From: Glomus cerebriforme
Lineage: Eukaryota; Glomeromycota; Glomeromycetes; Glomerales; Glomeraceae
NCBI GenBank assembly: GCA_003550305.1
Contig: QKYT01000620.1
Coordinates: 17,617-70,703, forward strand
Reading direction: 5' to 3'
DNA: 53,087 nucleotides
Shown here in pieces: positions 12,063-22,101 of the stretch (positions are counted from its first letter, which is position 1; each line of letters opens with the position of its first letter). Under the pieces are notes generated by a model. The model was not told the DNA's origin and searched no databases. It was given only the letters and a program-made list of their open reading frames with translations. A program made the position numbers and the translations under genes.

Positions 12063-12251
12063 AGGTGAGCTGTATCCTAACACTCAGAACTGCCAGATTC
12101 ATCTGGGGATCATCAGGACCAATTGTTTAATCCAGGATGTTCCAGTTGAAAAAGTTGTATTGAGTCAGTTTGGAACTGTAACTGCAGCCAAAGATGGTGT
12201 TCTTGTAACCAGAACAGTGGAAGAAGTGGAAGTTATAATCATAAGTTTATA
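12063..12251 (+). other. Coding relic preceded by a splice-acceptor-like site
   Basis: An open stretch of about 60 residues begins just after TTGATTTAG, a plausible acceptor. It reads GELYPNTQNCQIHLGIIR, then DVPVEKVVLSQFGTVTAAK and a TRTVEEVEV end. It is markedly less A/T-rich than its flanks and looks like real, once-constrained protein. It could be an exon of an older mobile element or host gene. I do not recognise the domain. Confidence 0.35.
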
Positions 12252-13029
12252 AATTGTTTAATAGTTTAATAATTCATTTCTTTAACTATATAACTTATTT
12301 CTTGATCTTTGATTTTGTCATCAATCTCTCTTTCCAATTTTTTTAAGATTCCTAAATATAAAAAAAATTTGAGATAAAGGAAATATAGAAAGTTGGATAT
12401 TTGAAGTTTTATTAATTTATGAAAATATTTTTTCTTTCTATTGTTCTTGCTGTTTTTTATTTAAAGTAATTGTTATTATAAATTTTGCTTTTTTATGTTG
12501 GAATAAACGCTGGAATATGAGCATATAGACTCACATTCTAAAACTTTGGCCAATGTTCTAAGAGCTAGGAATTGGACTTGATTTAAGCCTTTCCTATTTA
12601 GACCTCTATGATGCTAAAACTGATGATGATTTAAGTAATCCTCTTTCCAAATCTCAATCCCATATTTTATTCCATTAATATTTAGAAGTTATAATCTATT
12701 ATTTATTCATTCATAATTTAGCTATTAATTTAATAAATGGAGTGATATTTAGTTCGATAATCAGCTATTGGCATCTTTTTCTTGTAATTTAAATTAAATT
12801 TAAGTGAAATTGTTTTGATATCTATAATAATTTATTTGTGCAATAAATGTGAAAGGATTTCACAAATATTGTATGATTAAAATTCCACAAATATTGTAAT
12901 TGTTCAAATCATTTTTGTAACAAGTAGTAGATTGAAGATTTCAATTATACTGTTAATAAAATATTCTTGTTTTTAATTAAAGTTAAATGATCTAATATTA
13001 AATATATGTTTTAATATGATACATTCATA
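12252..13029. other. No supported gene
   Basis: A/T-rich sequence without a convincing open frame. CACAAATATTGTA-like phrases recur at 12862 and 12881 only. Confidence 0.4.
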
Positions 13030-13420
13030 TCATTGAAGCACACACGGTTGAATTTGTCTTAATTTGGCAAGGAACTCTGGGAAGGAGTTGGGGGCTGCTG
13101 TTATATTTGTATCAAAAATCTTGACTTTTTGTGATTATAGAAAGTCAGAATGGTCAGGTGAGAAAGTATTAAATACTTCATATGTTAATTTATCAGAAAC
13201 AATGCGCTTTGCACTTGTTCCCGATTTAACGACTTCCCAGACAGCTTTATTCACATTTTCACCATAGTCACTGGCTTCGGATGGGAATGTATTCCATCCA
13301 TTATTGTTGTTCATCTTTTATCTTATGAATACATAATTCACTTATACAATCCCATTCTTCTGGTAAAATTGAAAAACCTGTCAGTTCATTTTCAATCATT
13401 GTTGTATCATGGAGAGGCTA
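13030..13420 (-). pseudogene. Unrecognised protein relic, minus strand
   Basis: On the minus strand, ATG at 13314 opens 59 residues (MNNNNGWNTFPSEASDYGEN, later AKRIVSDKLTYEVFNTFSP) to a TAA at 13135. The same frame then continues through PNSFPEFLAKLRQIQP to about 13033. Just upstream another frame reads ENELTGFSILPEEWDCISEL, so one frameshift and one stop break a former protein of at least 125 residues. It is far more protein-like than the overlapping plus-strand frame at 13064. Family unknown. Confidence 0.45.
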
Positions 13421-14519
13421 TAGGTGTTCAGCCTTTAACTATCAGGCAGCAAAGTATTGTGTCAACTGCGTTGATTTGTTCCAAAAATATAATGTTGTTC
13501 TGGAATTTTTTACGTATATTATTATATTAACTTTACTAGAATCAAAACAATAGTATATGTTATGTTGGAACATGTTTAAATCTTTGAACTGTATAATGAA
13601 TTGTGCATAATTTGTAACTTTAAGTCATTACACAATGTTTGTTTGAATTTTTAGAAATTTTTTACTGATAATTAATTCTTCTATATGATATAAATGTATC
13701 TAGTTCAAGAATGTTTGATATTTATTTTAGAGCAATTTCTGCAATAAGTATGTATCAACCTAATATTGTGAATAAATTACTATAAATTGTATAAATCGTT
13801 TATATATTTAATATTAAAAATTAACTAATTTTCTTAGAGAAAGAAACGTTTGTAAAGCAGATGTTAAGTAAAATCGGGAAAGACTGGAAAAAAAATCAAA
13901 TTAAAAGAGTTTTAATAAAGATTTAATATTAGATAATTAATTACAATCATTGGAAAGATCCCAAAATTATATAATCTTTAAAATTTAATGTGAATGTTCT
14001 GATGTATAGGAATTGCTGATAAAATTTTGATCAATATTCTTATTTTCCTTCTATGTGTTTTAATTCTGATGTTTGTATGATTCATAATCTTATCATCATT
14101 TCTTTGCAATCCGATCAGATCTTTTTGGATTATGATACTTTTTTATGAAAATATTTCGTCTACATATATTTCTAACCCTTTTATAGATTTTGCAAAATGC
14201 TAAATAAATATTTTAGCATTGTTATTTGTCATATATATAAACAATTAAATGTAATTTTCTGTCTCCATTTTGTAAAAAAAATCAAAATAATGTCTGATAT
14301 TTTCTTTTTATACACTCATAGGAATGCAAAAGATTGTAATCAATAGTATGTAAGGTATTAAAAAAGTATAATAAGCTTTCTTTTTTCCAGCATACTTGTA
14401 ATTATCAAAGGCATAAAAAAATATAATGTTAAAGGGATATAATAGTTATTAAATGAAAGTAAAAGTTTATGTTATATTTGTGATTTATTAAATGTAAAGG
14501 GTAAAAGTTTTTTAAGGGA
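13421..14519. other. No supported gene
   Basis: A/T-rich sequence; no motif-bearing frame, RNA gene or repeat end recognised. Confidence 0.4.
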
Positions 14520-14600
14520 TTAATTTATTTTATTAAGAATAAAAAATTCAGGAGCATCAATATGGTGACCATATTTATCAATAAAAAAAAACGAAATAAT

Positions 14601-14671
<71 letters not shown>

Positions 14672-14935
14672 AACAAAGAAAAAGCCTCGTTGGGCTATGA
14701 TCCACACATTCCGTTATCCGCAACTACAACCACCACAGCCATGAAACGGACGGAACGACGCAAACAGGTTAGCGGCACAATTAGATCCAAGCCCTATAAG
14801 CCCTATGAGCCCTATGAGAAAAACGTTTTATACAATCAAAAATTACAATGCTTATTGTATATTTTGGAACATGTACTCATAGTTGAAACCTAACTCTGGC
14901 CAGCCTAAATTAATAAAATTAATTCCATGATCATT
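14520..14935 (+). repeat. Dispersed repeat, copy 1 (with long poly(A))
   Basis: Contains AAAATTCAGGAGCATCAATA, the palindrome ATGGTGACCAT, GTTATCCGCAACTACAACC, AGCCCTATGAGCCCTATGAG and a TAACTC..GGC..CC..TTAATTCC tail. The same order recurs at 27200-27830, in the same orientation. This copy contains an uninterrupted run of 68 A (14602-14669) that is only a short A-rich tract in the other copy. The lysine or phenylalanine open frames here come from the homopolymer. Nature unknown; a non-autonomous element is likely. Confidence 0.65.
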
Positions 14936-16286
14936 TGATTGTCAAGAGAGTTTAATGTTTAATGCTTGAAAGTTTTTCAAAAGATATTTAAAAATCAAAG
15001 AACGTCTAAAAATTATTATTATTCATTTTATTTTTTCCATGTCTGATAAAATATATAACTCGCACAAAATATAAAGTACTCATTAATAACTAACCTATAA
15101 AAATGGCTAATAAAAAACAAAAAGTACAATGAATATATTCAAAAAGTCTTTATTCTATAAAAGAAAGAAAAACATGGTTCTAAGAAAGATAAAATGTTTG
15201 TATCTATTTCGTAATTTATACTAGATCAAGTAGTCGTACATAATTAACATATATTTTCTTTTTCTTTTTCTTTTGCATGGAAAATAATATATCAGTTGTG
15301 CATTTCAATTTCATGTTGTTTCGTTTTAAATCCTTTTGATCTATTTTAGTAAATATTAAATATATTAATTTTTTCAAATAGATAATGGTTTCATAATATA
15401 ACCTTCCTTGGCAAAAAAAAAAATTCGCGTGATGTGCAAAAATAAAATATGATAATTTATTATCAATTATATTAAAAATTTTAATAAAAAAATATTTTTT
15501 TTCTTAATGTTAATAAGACTTGATTTATAATAATATTATTATCTGTCATAAATTGTGTTATAAATAATATCTTCAACTTTTGACTAATTTCTGCTAATAT
15601 TTCTGACAAAGTGTCTTTTAAACAAACATCCTTAGTCAATTGTAATTTTATTTAAATTATATTTGGATCGAGTATGATCCGTGCCAAAATTTATTTTAAA
15701 AATCATAAATTATTGTGCCAAAATAAATGGACGGCACCATTACTGCTCTAAGATTATTTATTAATTCAAACGTATTTTTATAAAAAAAAAAAAAAAAATT
15801 CACCATAGTTAACTCCGAAAATTTCATATTATATGTAATTTTTGAGGCTTTTATCAAACGTTTTATTTTCTTTTCAAAAAAATTTGTATTATTAGTATTT
15901 GAACTTTAAATTATTACGTTAATTAATTTATTTGTTTCACATTGTAGAGGTGATTGGAAATTATTAAAAGTTACACAAATGCCGATTTAAATGATAATAC
16001 GACTTACATAAAAGATGAATGATATAACTTTTTTTAAGTTCTAGGAATTATTGATTTTACTTTAATATTACCAAGGAATAATTGGTAGAAATATTTTTTT
16101 CAGACGTTATCCGGAGTAAAGAACTATAAACTGTATTTCTATGCAAGGTAATACAAATGTCCCAAAAATTGTGTAACAAACATTACTTAATTTGGTTAGC
16201 AAATTCGTTATTTGTAAATTGTTATCGTTGCAAATTTTTATCTATTTTTCAATTTGTCTCTTTCTTTCCTTAAATTTCTTTAAAAT
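14936..16286. other. No supported gene; upstream region of the MIR gene
   Basis: A/T-rich, with a short TTTTCTTTTTCTTTT run near 15255 and an A run near 15782. No open frame with recognisable content. The final few hundred bases presumably hold the promoter of the gene starting at 16287; no clear TATA box is seen. Confidence 0.4.
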
Positions 16287-17564
16287 ATGGAGTTACCAAA
16301 ATATTTTGGAACTATTCATCCTGAAGAATGGTTAAAACAAATAAAAGCTCAGTGTTACTTAAAAGATATTGAAGATGAACAAAAAATTCTTAAAATTTGT
16401 AAGCTCATGATAGATTCCACTATAACAATTCCTAATGAAATTAATACTTTTGATGAACTTATTAAANCTCTTAAATCACATACGACTTTTAACATTTTTA
16501 AAGATTCTTGTAAAGTTAAATTACATGTAATGAGATATATTCCTGAAAANGAGGAGAAATATACCGCTACATTTCTCGCCNATTTTCGTTTACTTTGTAA
16601 TAATGNAGAAATTAATAATCCTGAAAAAATTAAAAGTCTTCTCTTCAATACTTATTCATCAAATGAATTTTTTCAAAATGAATTTATAAGAGGATTAAAT
16701 TTTATTAATTCNAATGACCAATCATTAAATGATATTAGTGAAATAATTAAATTATTTAGTGATGTTGTTTTTGATGAATTAAATGCAATTAAATATGGTT
16801 CTTTAATCACTTTGAAACATGTCACAACTGGNAGATATTTATCAAGTTGTAATATACATTATAAAACAGGTTCTCGTAGAGCAGTGGTTAGTATTTTATT
16901 TATTTTTTTTTAATGTTGAATATTTAAAACAAATTTTATATAATTTTTTAAACAAATTTTTTTTTATTCGTTTTAGGTATTTGCCGGTGAAAAATTTTGT
17001 AATCCATATGCTTTATGGACTTTAAAAAAAGTTAGTGATTGTCCTCAAAAAAAATATTATCATCGGAATATGGTTTTCTATAGTGACAGATTTTATTTAC
17101 TACATCAAGAAACTGACACAATATTTGGTATAAGTTGTACTTATAAATCTCCAGCAACTGGACATTTAGAAGGTATTGTTATTATTTTTATAATGATCAA
17201 AAATTATTATAAAATGTTAATAAAAATTTTTTATTATATTACAGCATTTTGTGATACTAAAATTTACAGTAATTCAGATTGTCAATTCACTAAGTTAAAT
17301 GATAACAATACATTATATGTAAAGTCAAATGATATTGTTAATTTAAGAGAAAGAGATGACAATAGGAATATTTTTTTACGGAGTCATGANTTTACTTTTA
17401 CTATTAATGATATGAATTTTCAAGAAGTAATTGGACATTCGGATAGAATGGGTGCAAATGACGAGGTATTTTAAGTATAAAAAAAATGTATTTTTATTTA
17501 TTGTTTTAATTTATTTTAATTAATTTTTTTTTTATATTTACAGTGGCAGATTGAAATGATTTAG
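16287..17564 (+). CDS. MIR-domain protein with a Gag-like N-terminus, four exons, 345 aa
   Basis: Join 16287-16886, 16977-17172, 17245-17465, 17544-17564. Introns of 90, 72 and 78 bp begin GTTAGT, GTATTG and GTATTT and end TTTAG, TACAG and TACAG. Joined, the frame stays open to TAG with the C-terminus NDEWQIEMI. Residues 1-170 (MELPKYFGTIHPEEWLKQIK, later TFDELIK) resemble the helical capsid region of Ty3-type Gag. From about 173 a MIR (beta-trefoil) domain begins: YGSLITLKHVTTGRYLSSC, VFAGEKFCNPYALW, FYLLHQETDTIFGISC. MIR domains occur in protein O-mannosyltransferases and IP3 receptors and bind sugars or other ligands. No transmembrane or signal segment is visible, so this is not a transferase. 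Several N bases leave residues undetermined. Its role is unknown. Confidence 0.85.
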
Positions 17565-17939
17565 ATGTTAAAAGAATTTTTTTTTTATAACTTATAATAG
17601 TAATATTCTTTCATTATGATTATTTATGTACTATCTAATTGTATTTTAGATATTAAATATTGATTTCACAGGTTTATTAATCATATAAGTGGTCNAATAA
17701 TCAATCTTATAGTAAAAAAACGCAGTTATTGTAACTTTTTATAATTTATTTTATTTAAATTTTTCAATATTTAAATATGTAAGTATATTATTTAAGAACA
17801 ATGTTTTACATTGTAACGAAATTATATTCCTATCTACTCTATATTGATCTATTCTACTCTACTATTATAAATCAATTAATAAATCATTTATATCTGCTGT
17901 ATACCATAATTTGTTTTTGTTTATAGTTCGTCCTTCTAT
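17565..17939. other. 3' flank of the MIR gene; no gene seen
   Basis: A/T-rich sequence. Nothing beyond possible polyadenylation-type A/T signals. Confidence 0.4.
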
Positions 17940-19350
17940 ATATAATCCTATTCATTTATTAGTAATGTTAATTGTTTGTTTTTCCTGTTAATTTGTTCTA
18001 TTATATATTCTTTGTTATTTATATTTTTATCCATTTCTTTTTGTTTATTAAATTTACTTCCTCCATTTTTATCTATTCGATTTATTTTATTTCCATTTGT
18101 TTTTCATTTTGTTTACTTCATTTCTCATGTTCCAAATTAATTTTCTTGCTTTTTCTGTAATAGATGTTATGAACTTTTCCATAAATGATTGTTTTTGCGT
18201 TGTTTCACTTTCTTTTCTTTTCTTGTTTTATATTCCTTTTTTCTTTTCGTATTATATTCTTTATATTATATTATTTTCTTTGTAATCTTTTGTAATTTTC
18301 CATATTTCATATTTGTTGAATCTATTTCGTTCAAAATTTCCTCCATCTATTATTGTAATTGTTATTTCTTCATCTTTTGTAGCTGTTAATCCTATTGTTA
18401 CTGTCCTTTACCTTCTTCGTCTATTGATTCCAGATTACCAACAAGTATAAACACGCCGACGAATAATTGTTTTATCAATGTCATCAAGATCTTTACGGAA
18501 TTTAATAGCGACGAACCCGTTTTGTCTTGCATGCTGATTGACAATTACATCCCTCGTAGTATTGGTATTATCAATATTATTTTTTGTTTATCTTTTTCAT
18601 TTATAACATATGTTGTTGTCTTTTATTTATATATTTGTACCAATTCTAATCATTCANAGCAGAACTTTAGTAAATTTTCTCTCTTGCTTATTATTTCTTT
18701 TAACTTGTTNTCAGCCCTTTTTCTTTCACTTCTTTTTTCTTTCTGCATCTTTGTTATCTTGAGCTTATATTTCTTTATTGATTATCTGTTTGTATATTTA
18801 TGTATTTCTTTCTCCTGTTTTCTTTTATCATATTGTAAAATCTTCCTATCATGATGATCTCTTTAATCTTTAACGTTGTTTCATAATATTCTTTTCTTTT
18901 TTATTAATTTTTAATCTTGAATAAAGTCTTTAATTTTTCACAATCCAACATGCTAAAATGGGTTTATTATCTCCTTAAAGTTGTTAATTTATCTTAAAGT
19001 ATTATTTCTTTCTGCTTTTTCTTTTATCATCTTGCAAAATCTTCTCATCACTATGATCTCTTTAACCTTTAACATTGCTTCATAAACATAAGTACAAGGA
19101 AAAAAAAAGAGGGGAATACTAATCTAAACCAAACCGCAGATAGAAGAGATACTCGACTATCTAGCTGGTCTTTCCTTGCCTGATACGAAGAAGACCCCAT
19201 ATACAGTATAAGGAAGAGAAGTGGAAATTTAAAGGAATTTAAAAAGAAATTAAACCAGCTCAGATAGGAGATACCTGGCTGGACCTTCCTTGCCTGATAC
19301 GAGGAAGACCTCTATATACAGTATAAGGAAAGATAAAAGAAGGAATTTAA
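17940..19350 (-). mobile_element. Mutator-like/FAR1 element relic
   Basis: On the minus strand, 18539-18436 reads NQHARQNGFVAIKFRKDLDD and then IIRRRVYTCW followed by an in-frame TAA. This matches the start of a FAR1-type WRKY-GCM1 zinc-finger domain, found at the N-terminus of Mutator-like transposases and FHY3/FAR1 proteins. The following 500 bp (to about 17950) is minus-strand K/E/N-rich sequence with many stops. Upstream on the minus strand, 19115-19350 holds two copies of the module CCTTGCCTGATACGAAGAAG..ATACAGTATAAGG. The 18700-19350 part is repeated at 40090-40510. The phenylalanine-rich plus-strand open frames here are antisense to the K-rich sequence. Confidence 0.55.
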
Positions 19351-20095
19351 AGGGGTAGTTTATTTTTAAGAGGATTATAGAGAGAAAAAAAATTATAAAG
19401 AGTAAGGAATTTAAAGAGAAAATGTCATTGAATCTAGTTTTTAAATTTAGAGAAAAAAAAGATTTTTTAAAAAAATGGTAGGTATTTATAATTTTTTTTT
19501 ACATTCTGCAAAATTTACGATAAGAACTTATTATGTATTTTTATTATTGATTATGCAATGAGATAATGGGCTAGCCAAGAAAGTATAAATGGTATACATG
19601 AGTCACAATCCATATTTTTTATGCATTGCATATTAGATCATAATTTCTTTTTTGATCTAAGAAGTGACCCTATTGTTTTTTAATACAATATTACACTATC
19701 TTGTTTTCGTCAACCTCAGTTTCAATAACTGATGTTACCCTTATTGAATCTTTCCAAATAACTTTTTTTGCATCTTTTGGATAGAATGCGATAATATGAA
19801 TAAAATATTTGTTGAGAACTGATTATACCAATAGCAGTAACCATAAAGTTGGATTTTCCCAAAATTTCAATATGTTGGTCTATGTAGCAAATTGTATTTA
19901 AATTAATTAAATTGCAATGCATTCTTTTTCTCACTTATTTTAAAAATAAATTTTTAAAAAATAGATAAATGGTAAAAGAAAAAAAAAGAGAAAAAAAAGC
20001 AAAATTGTGCTTTATTTTTATTTTTACAATTATTATAATAATTTAATAATTATTTAATAATGAATAATAATAAAAAAAAAGAAATAAAATTCGTA
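19351..20095. other. No supported gene
   Basis: A/T-rich with A runs. The minus-strand open stretch at 19934-19722 has no recognisable motif. Confidence 0.35.
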
Positions 20096-20099
20096 ATCT

Positions 20100-20790
20100 A
20101 CGGTGATGACTGATTTCCATTTGTCACCATTTTTGCCTGAAGATAGAAACTGATTCAGCCTAAAAATTTCAAAAAATGTATTATGAATGATTTCTGTTCA
20201 GAATTTTCTCATTCTCGACCAAAGAGATGAATTGATCCAGTCTAAGAAATAAAAAATAATATATTATTAATTAATATTTACAAAGAATATTACAACAATA
20301 CAAAAAAAATTTTTGTCATCTGCCTTTGTAGCGATGATGAACCGAATCTGTCCATTCAAAGTTTAACCAAAGGATGAACTGATCCAGCCTAAAAGAAAAA
20401 TAAAAAAAAAATTAATTATAAATCAATGATGGTGAAGATAATAAAAAAAGAATAATGTTAAAAAATATAAAATTAGTCACCTGCATTAGTTGTGGGGTCA
20501 TCTGAAAGTTTCGCCACATTTCTTGACCAAAGATAGAAACTGATCCAGCCTAAACATTTAAAACAATAAAAATAGAAAATTAAAACATCAATAAAAAAAA
20601 TTCACTTGCATTTGCCGGAGTGGCATGATTCTTCCTTTCTTACATTTAAGAATTTTCAAGGATTTTTCCATAAAATTGGAATACCATCTCACAACAGGTT
20701 TTATTAATTAAAAGGTATGAATGAAGGGTAGGTTATTTGATAATTCTACCTGTTTTTAATCAGAGAAACTTATCTAACCTAAGAAATAAA
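20100..20790 (-). repeat. Degenerate tandem array with an ACTGATCCAGCCTAA core
   Basis: Related cores end near 20163, 20245, 20392 and 20553, with a weaker one near 20785; spacing is about 80-230 bp. Read on the minus strand, each core becomes an acceptor-like TTTAG followed by CTGGATCAGTTTCTATC, and at least two copies reach a GT within about 70 bp. In one phase the copies start L(D/N)QF(I/L)(S/L). This could be a duplicated short exon or a non-coding tandem repeat; frames do not stay open through every copy. Confidence 0.5.
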
Positions 20791-21792
20791 AACAATAAAG
20801 ACATGGAGCTCCAATATTATCGCATCATTACTGCGTCAAATGTTTTAATTTACTATTGTATTAATTTAAATAAAAATTATGTATTTCCATCATAAATCAT
20901 GACAATCAGCAAAAAATATGTAATTATGTAAAAAAAATCGCGTACTAATAATACACCTTTTTATTGGTAATATATGCTAAAAAAAATACAGGAGTTATCT
21001 ATATTTAAAAATACACGAAAGAATAAATTAAAATATATATTATGAATAATGACATGCTAGATCCTGGTTTTTCATTTGTAAACAATCAATTCTATTCCTA
21101 ATTCATACAAGATCATTAAATATTCCCTCCAAATAACATTTTACTTTCAATGAACTTTTCAAAAAATCCTCTATAACTTGACAGTTAAGATAATGGTATA
21201 TTCATAGATTCTAAATGATCGATAAAAAGAATTATTATAAAAGTCAATTCCAATATATGATTACCTATTACTTGAATTTCTATAAAAGGGATTTGAAGAA
21301 GCTCATTAATCATTAAATATTGCATCTATCCCATCCTTACATAATTGATTTAATTTTTTCCAATCATAATTTTGTTTATCTGAATGAAACTAATCATAAA
21401 ATCTCAGTAAATACTAACTTTCAAATATTTGAATCAAGCATCAGGAAAACTTGCAAGCCTGGCCTATCTTCAGAATGAATAGAATGCATTGACTTTTTTC
21501 GATTCTGAGATGAATTAGATACCTTTTTCTTAAAATAAGATATATTAGTTTAAGAAGTGCTAAAAGAGGTAATAAAACCAAGCCATCAAAACTACATATC
21601 ATGATCATTTAAGATTTCATTTGTAATAATTAAATATCAGATCCACCACCCTAGAGACTGTATGAATTATATAAGAGTTTTCACTATACTTGCTTTTACT
21701 CAAGAGTGGTCTTAAACTCCAACAATTTCTTCTAATTAAGTTTAACTTGGTTAATTCTAATCAAAAAAAAATACAAATAGGTCTATTCCAAC
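20791..21792. other. No supported gene
   Basis: A/T-rich sequence without motif-bearing frames. Confidence 0.35.
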
Positions 21793-22101
21793 TTATAATC
21801 TTTCTAACAGATTAAATGTTGTTAATAACATTTTATGTTCACCCAAATTATGTTTATTTTGTGGAAATGATATAGCTGGGTCAAAGTCAGGTCCTAGTAA
21901 ATCATAGATATTGTCAAATTCATCCAACATGGTATTCATATCCTTTGAAAATTCTGGCTTGCTTAATTCAACATTTGCAAAGACTTGCTTCATTTCTACT
22001 GATAAGATATCCATCCCATTATCCACTCCTTCAAAAACATCTATAATTTCAGATGCTATTGGGTCACCTGAATCTATAGAAGTCAAATCAAGTTGTTGTA
22101 A
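21793..22101 (-). pseudogene. Acidic coding relic, minus strand, unrecognised
   Basis: About 100 residues remain open on the minus strand, with no clear ATG at the left end: LTSIDSGDPIASEIIDVFE, later FANVELSKPEFSKDM and LDEFDNIYDLLGPDFDP. It is acidic and not low-complexity. A neighbouring frame just upstream reads EVLNEVVDAYNNL, so a frameshift is likely. Family unknown; it sits among transposon debris. Confidence 0.35.

Noticed and set aside
14520..14744. Open frames encoding long poly-lysine or poly-phenylalanine
   Set aside because: They are produced by the 68-nt A homopolymer inside a dispersed repeat and have no other protein-like content.
17972..18854. Series of phenylalanine/isoleucine/serine-rich plus-strand frames that look like membrane proteins
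   Set aside because: They are antisense to a K/E/N-rich minus-strand transposon relic containing a FAR1-like motif; the apparent hydrophobicity comes from T-rich sequence.
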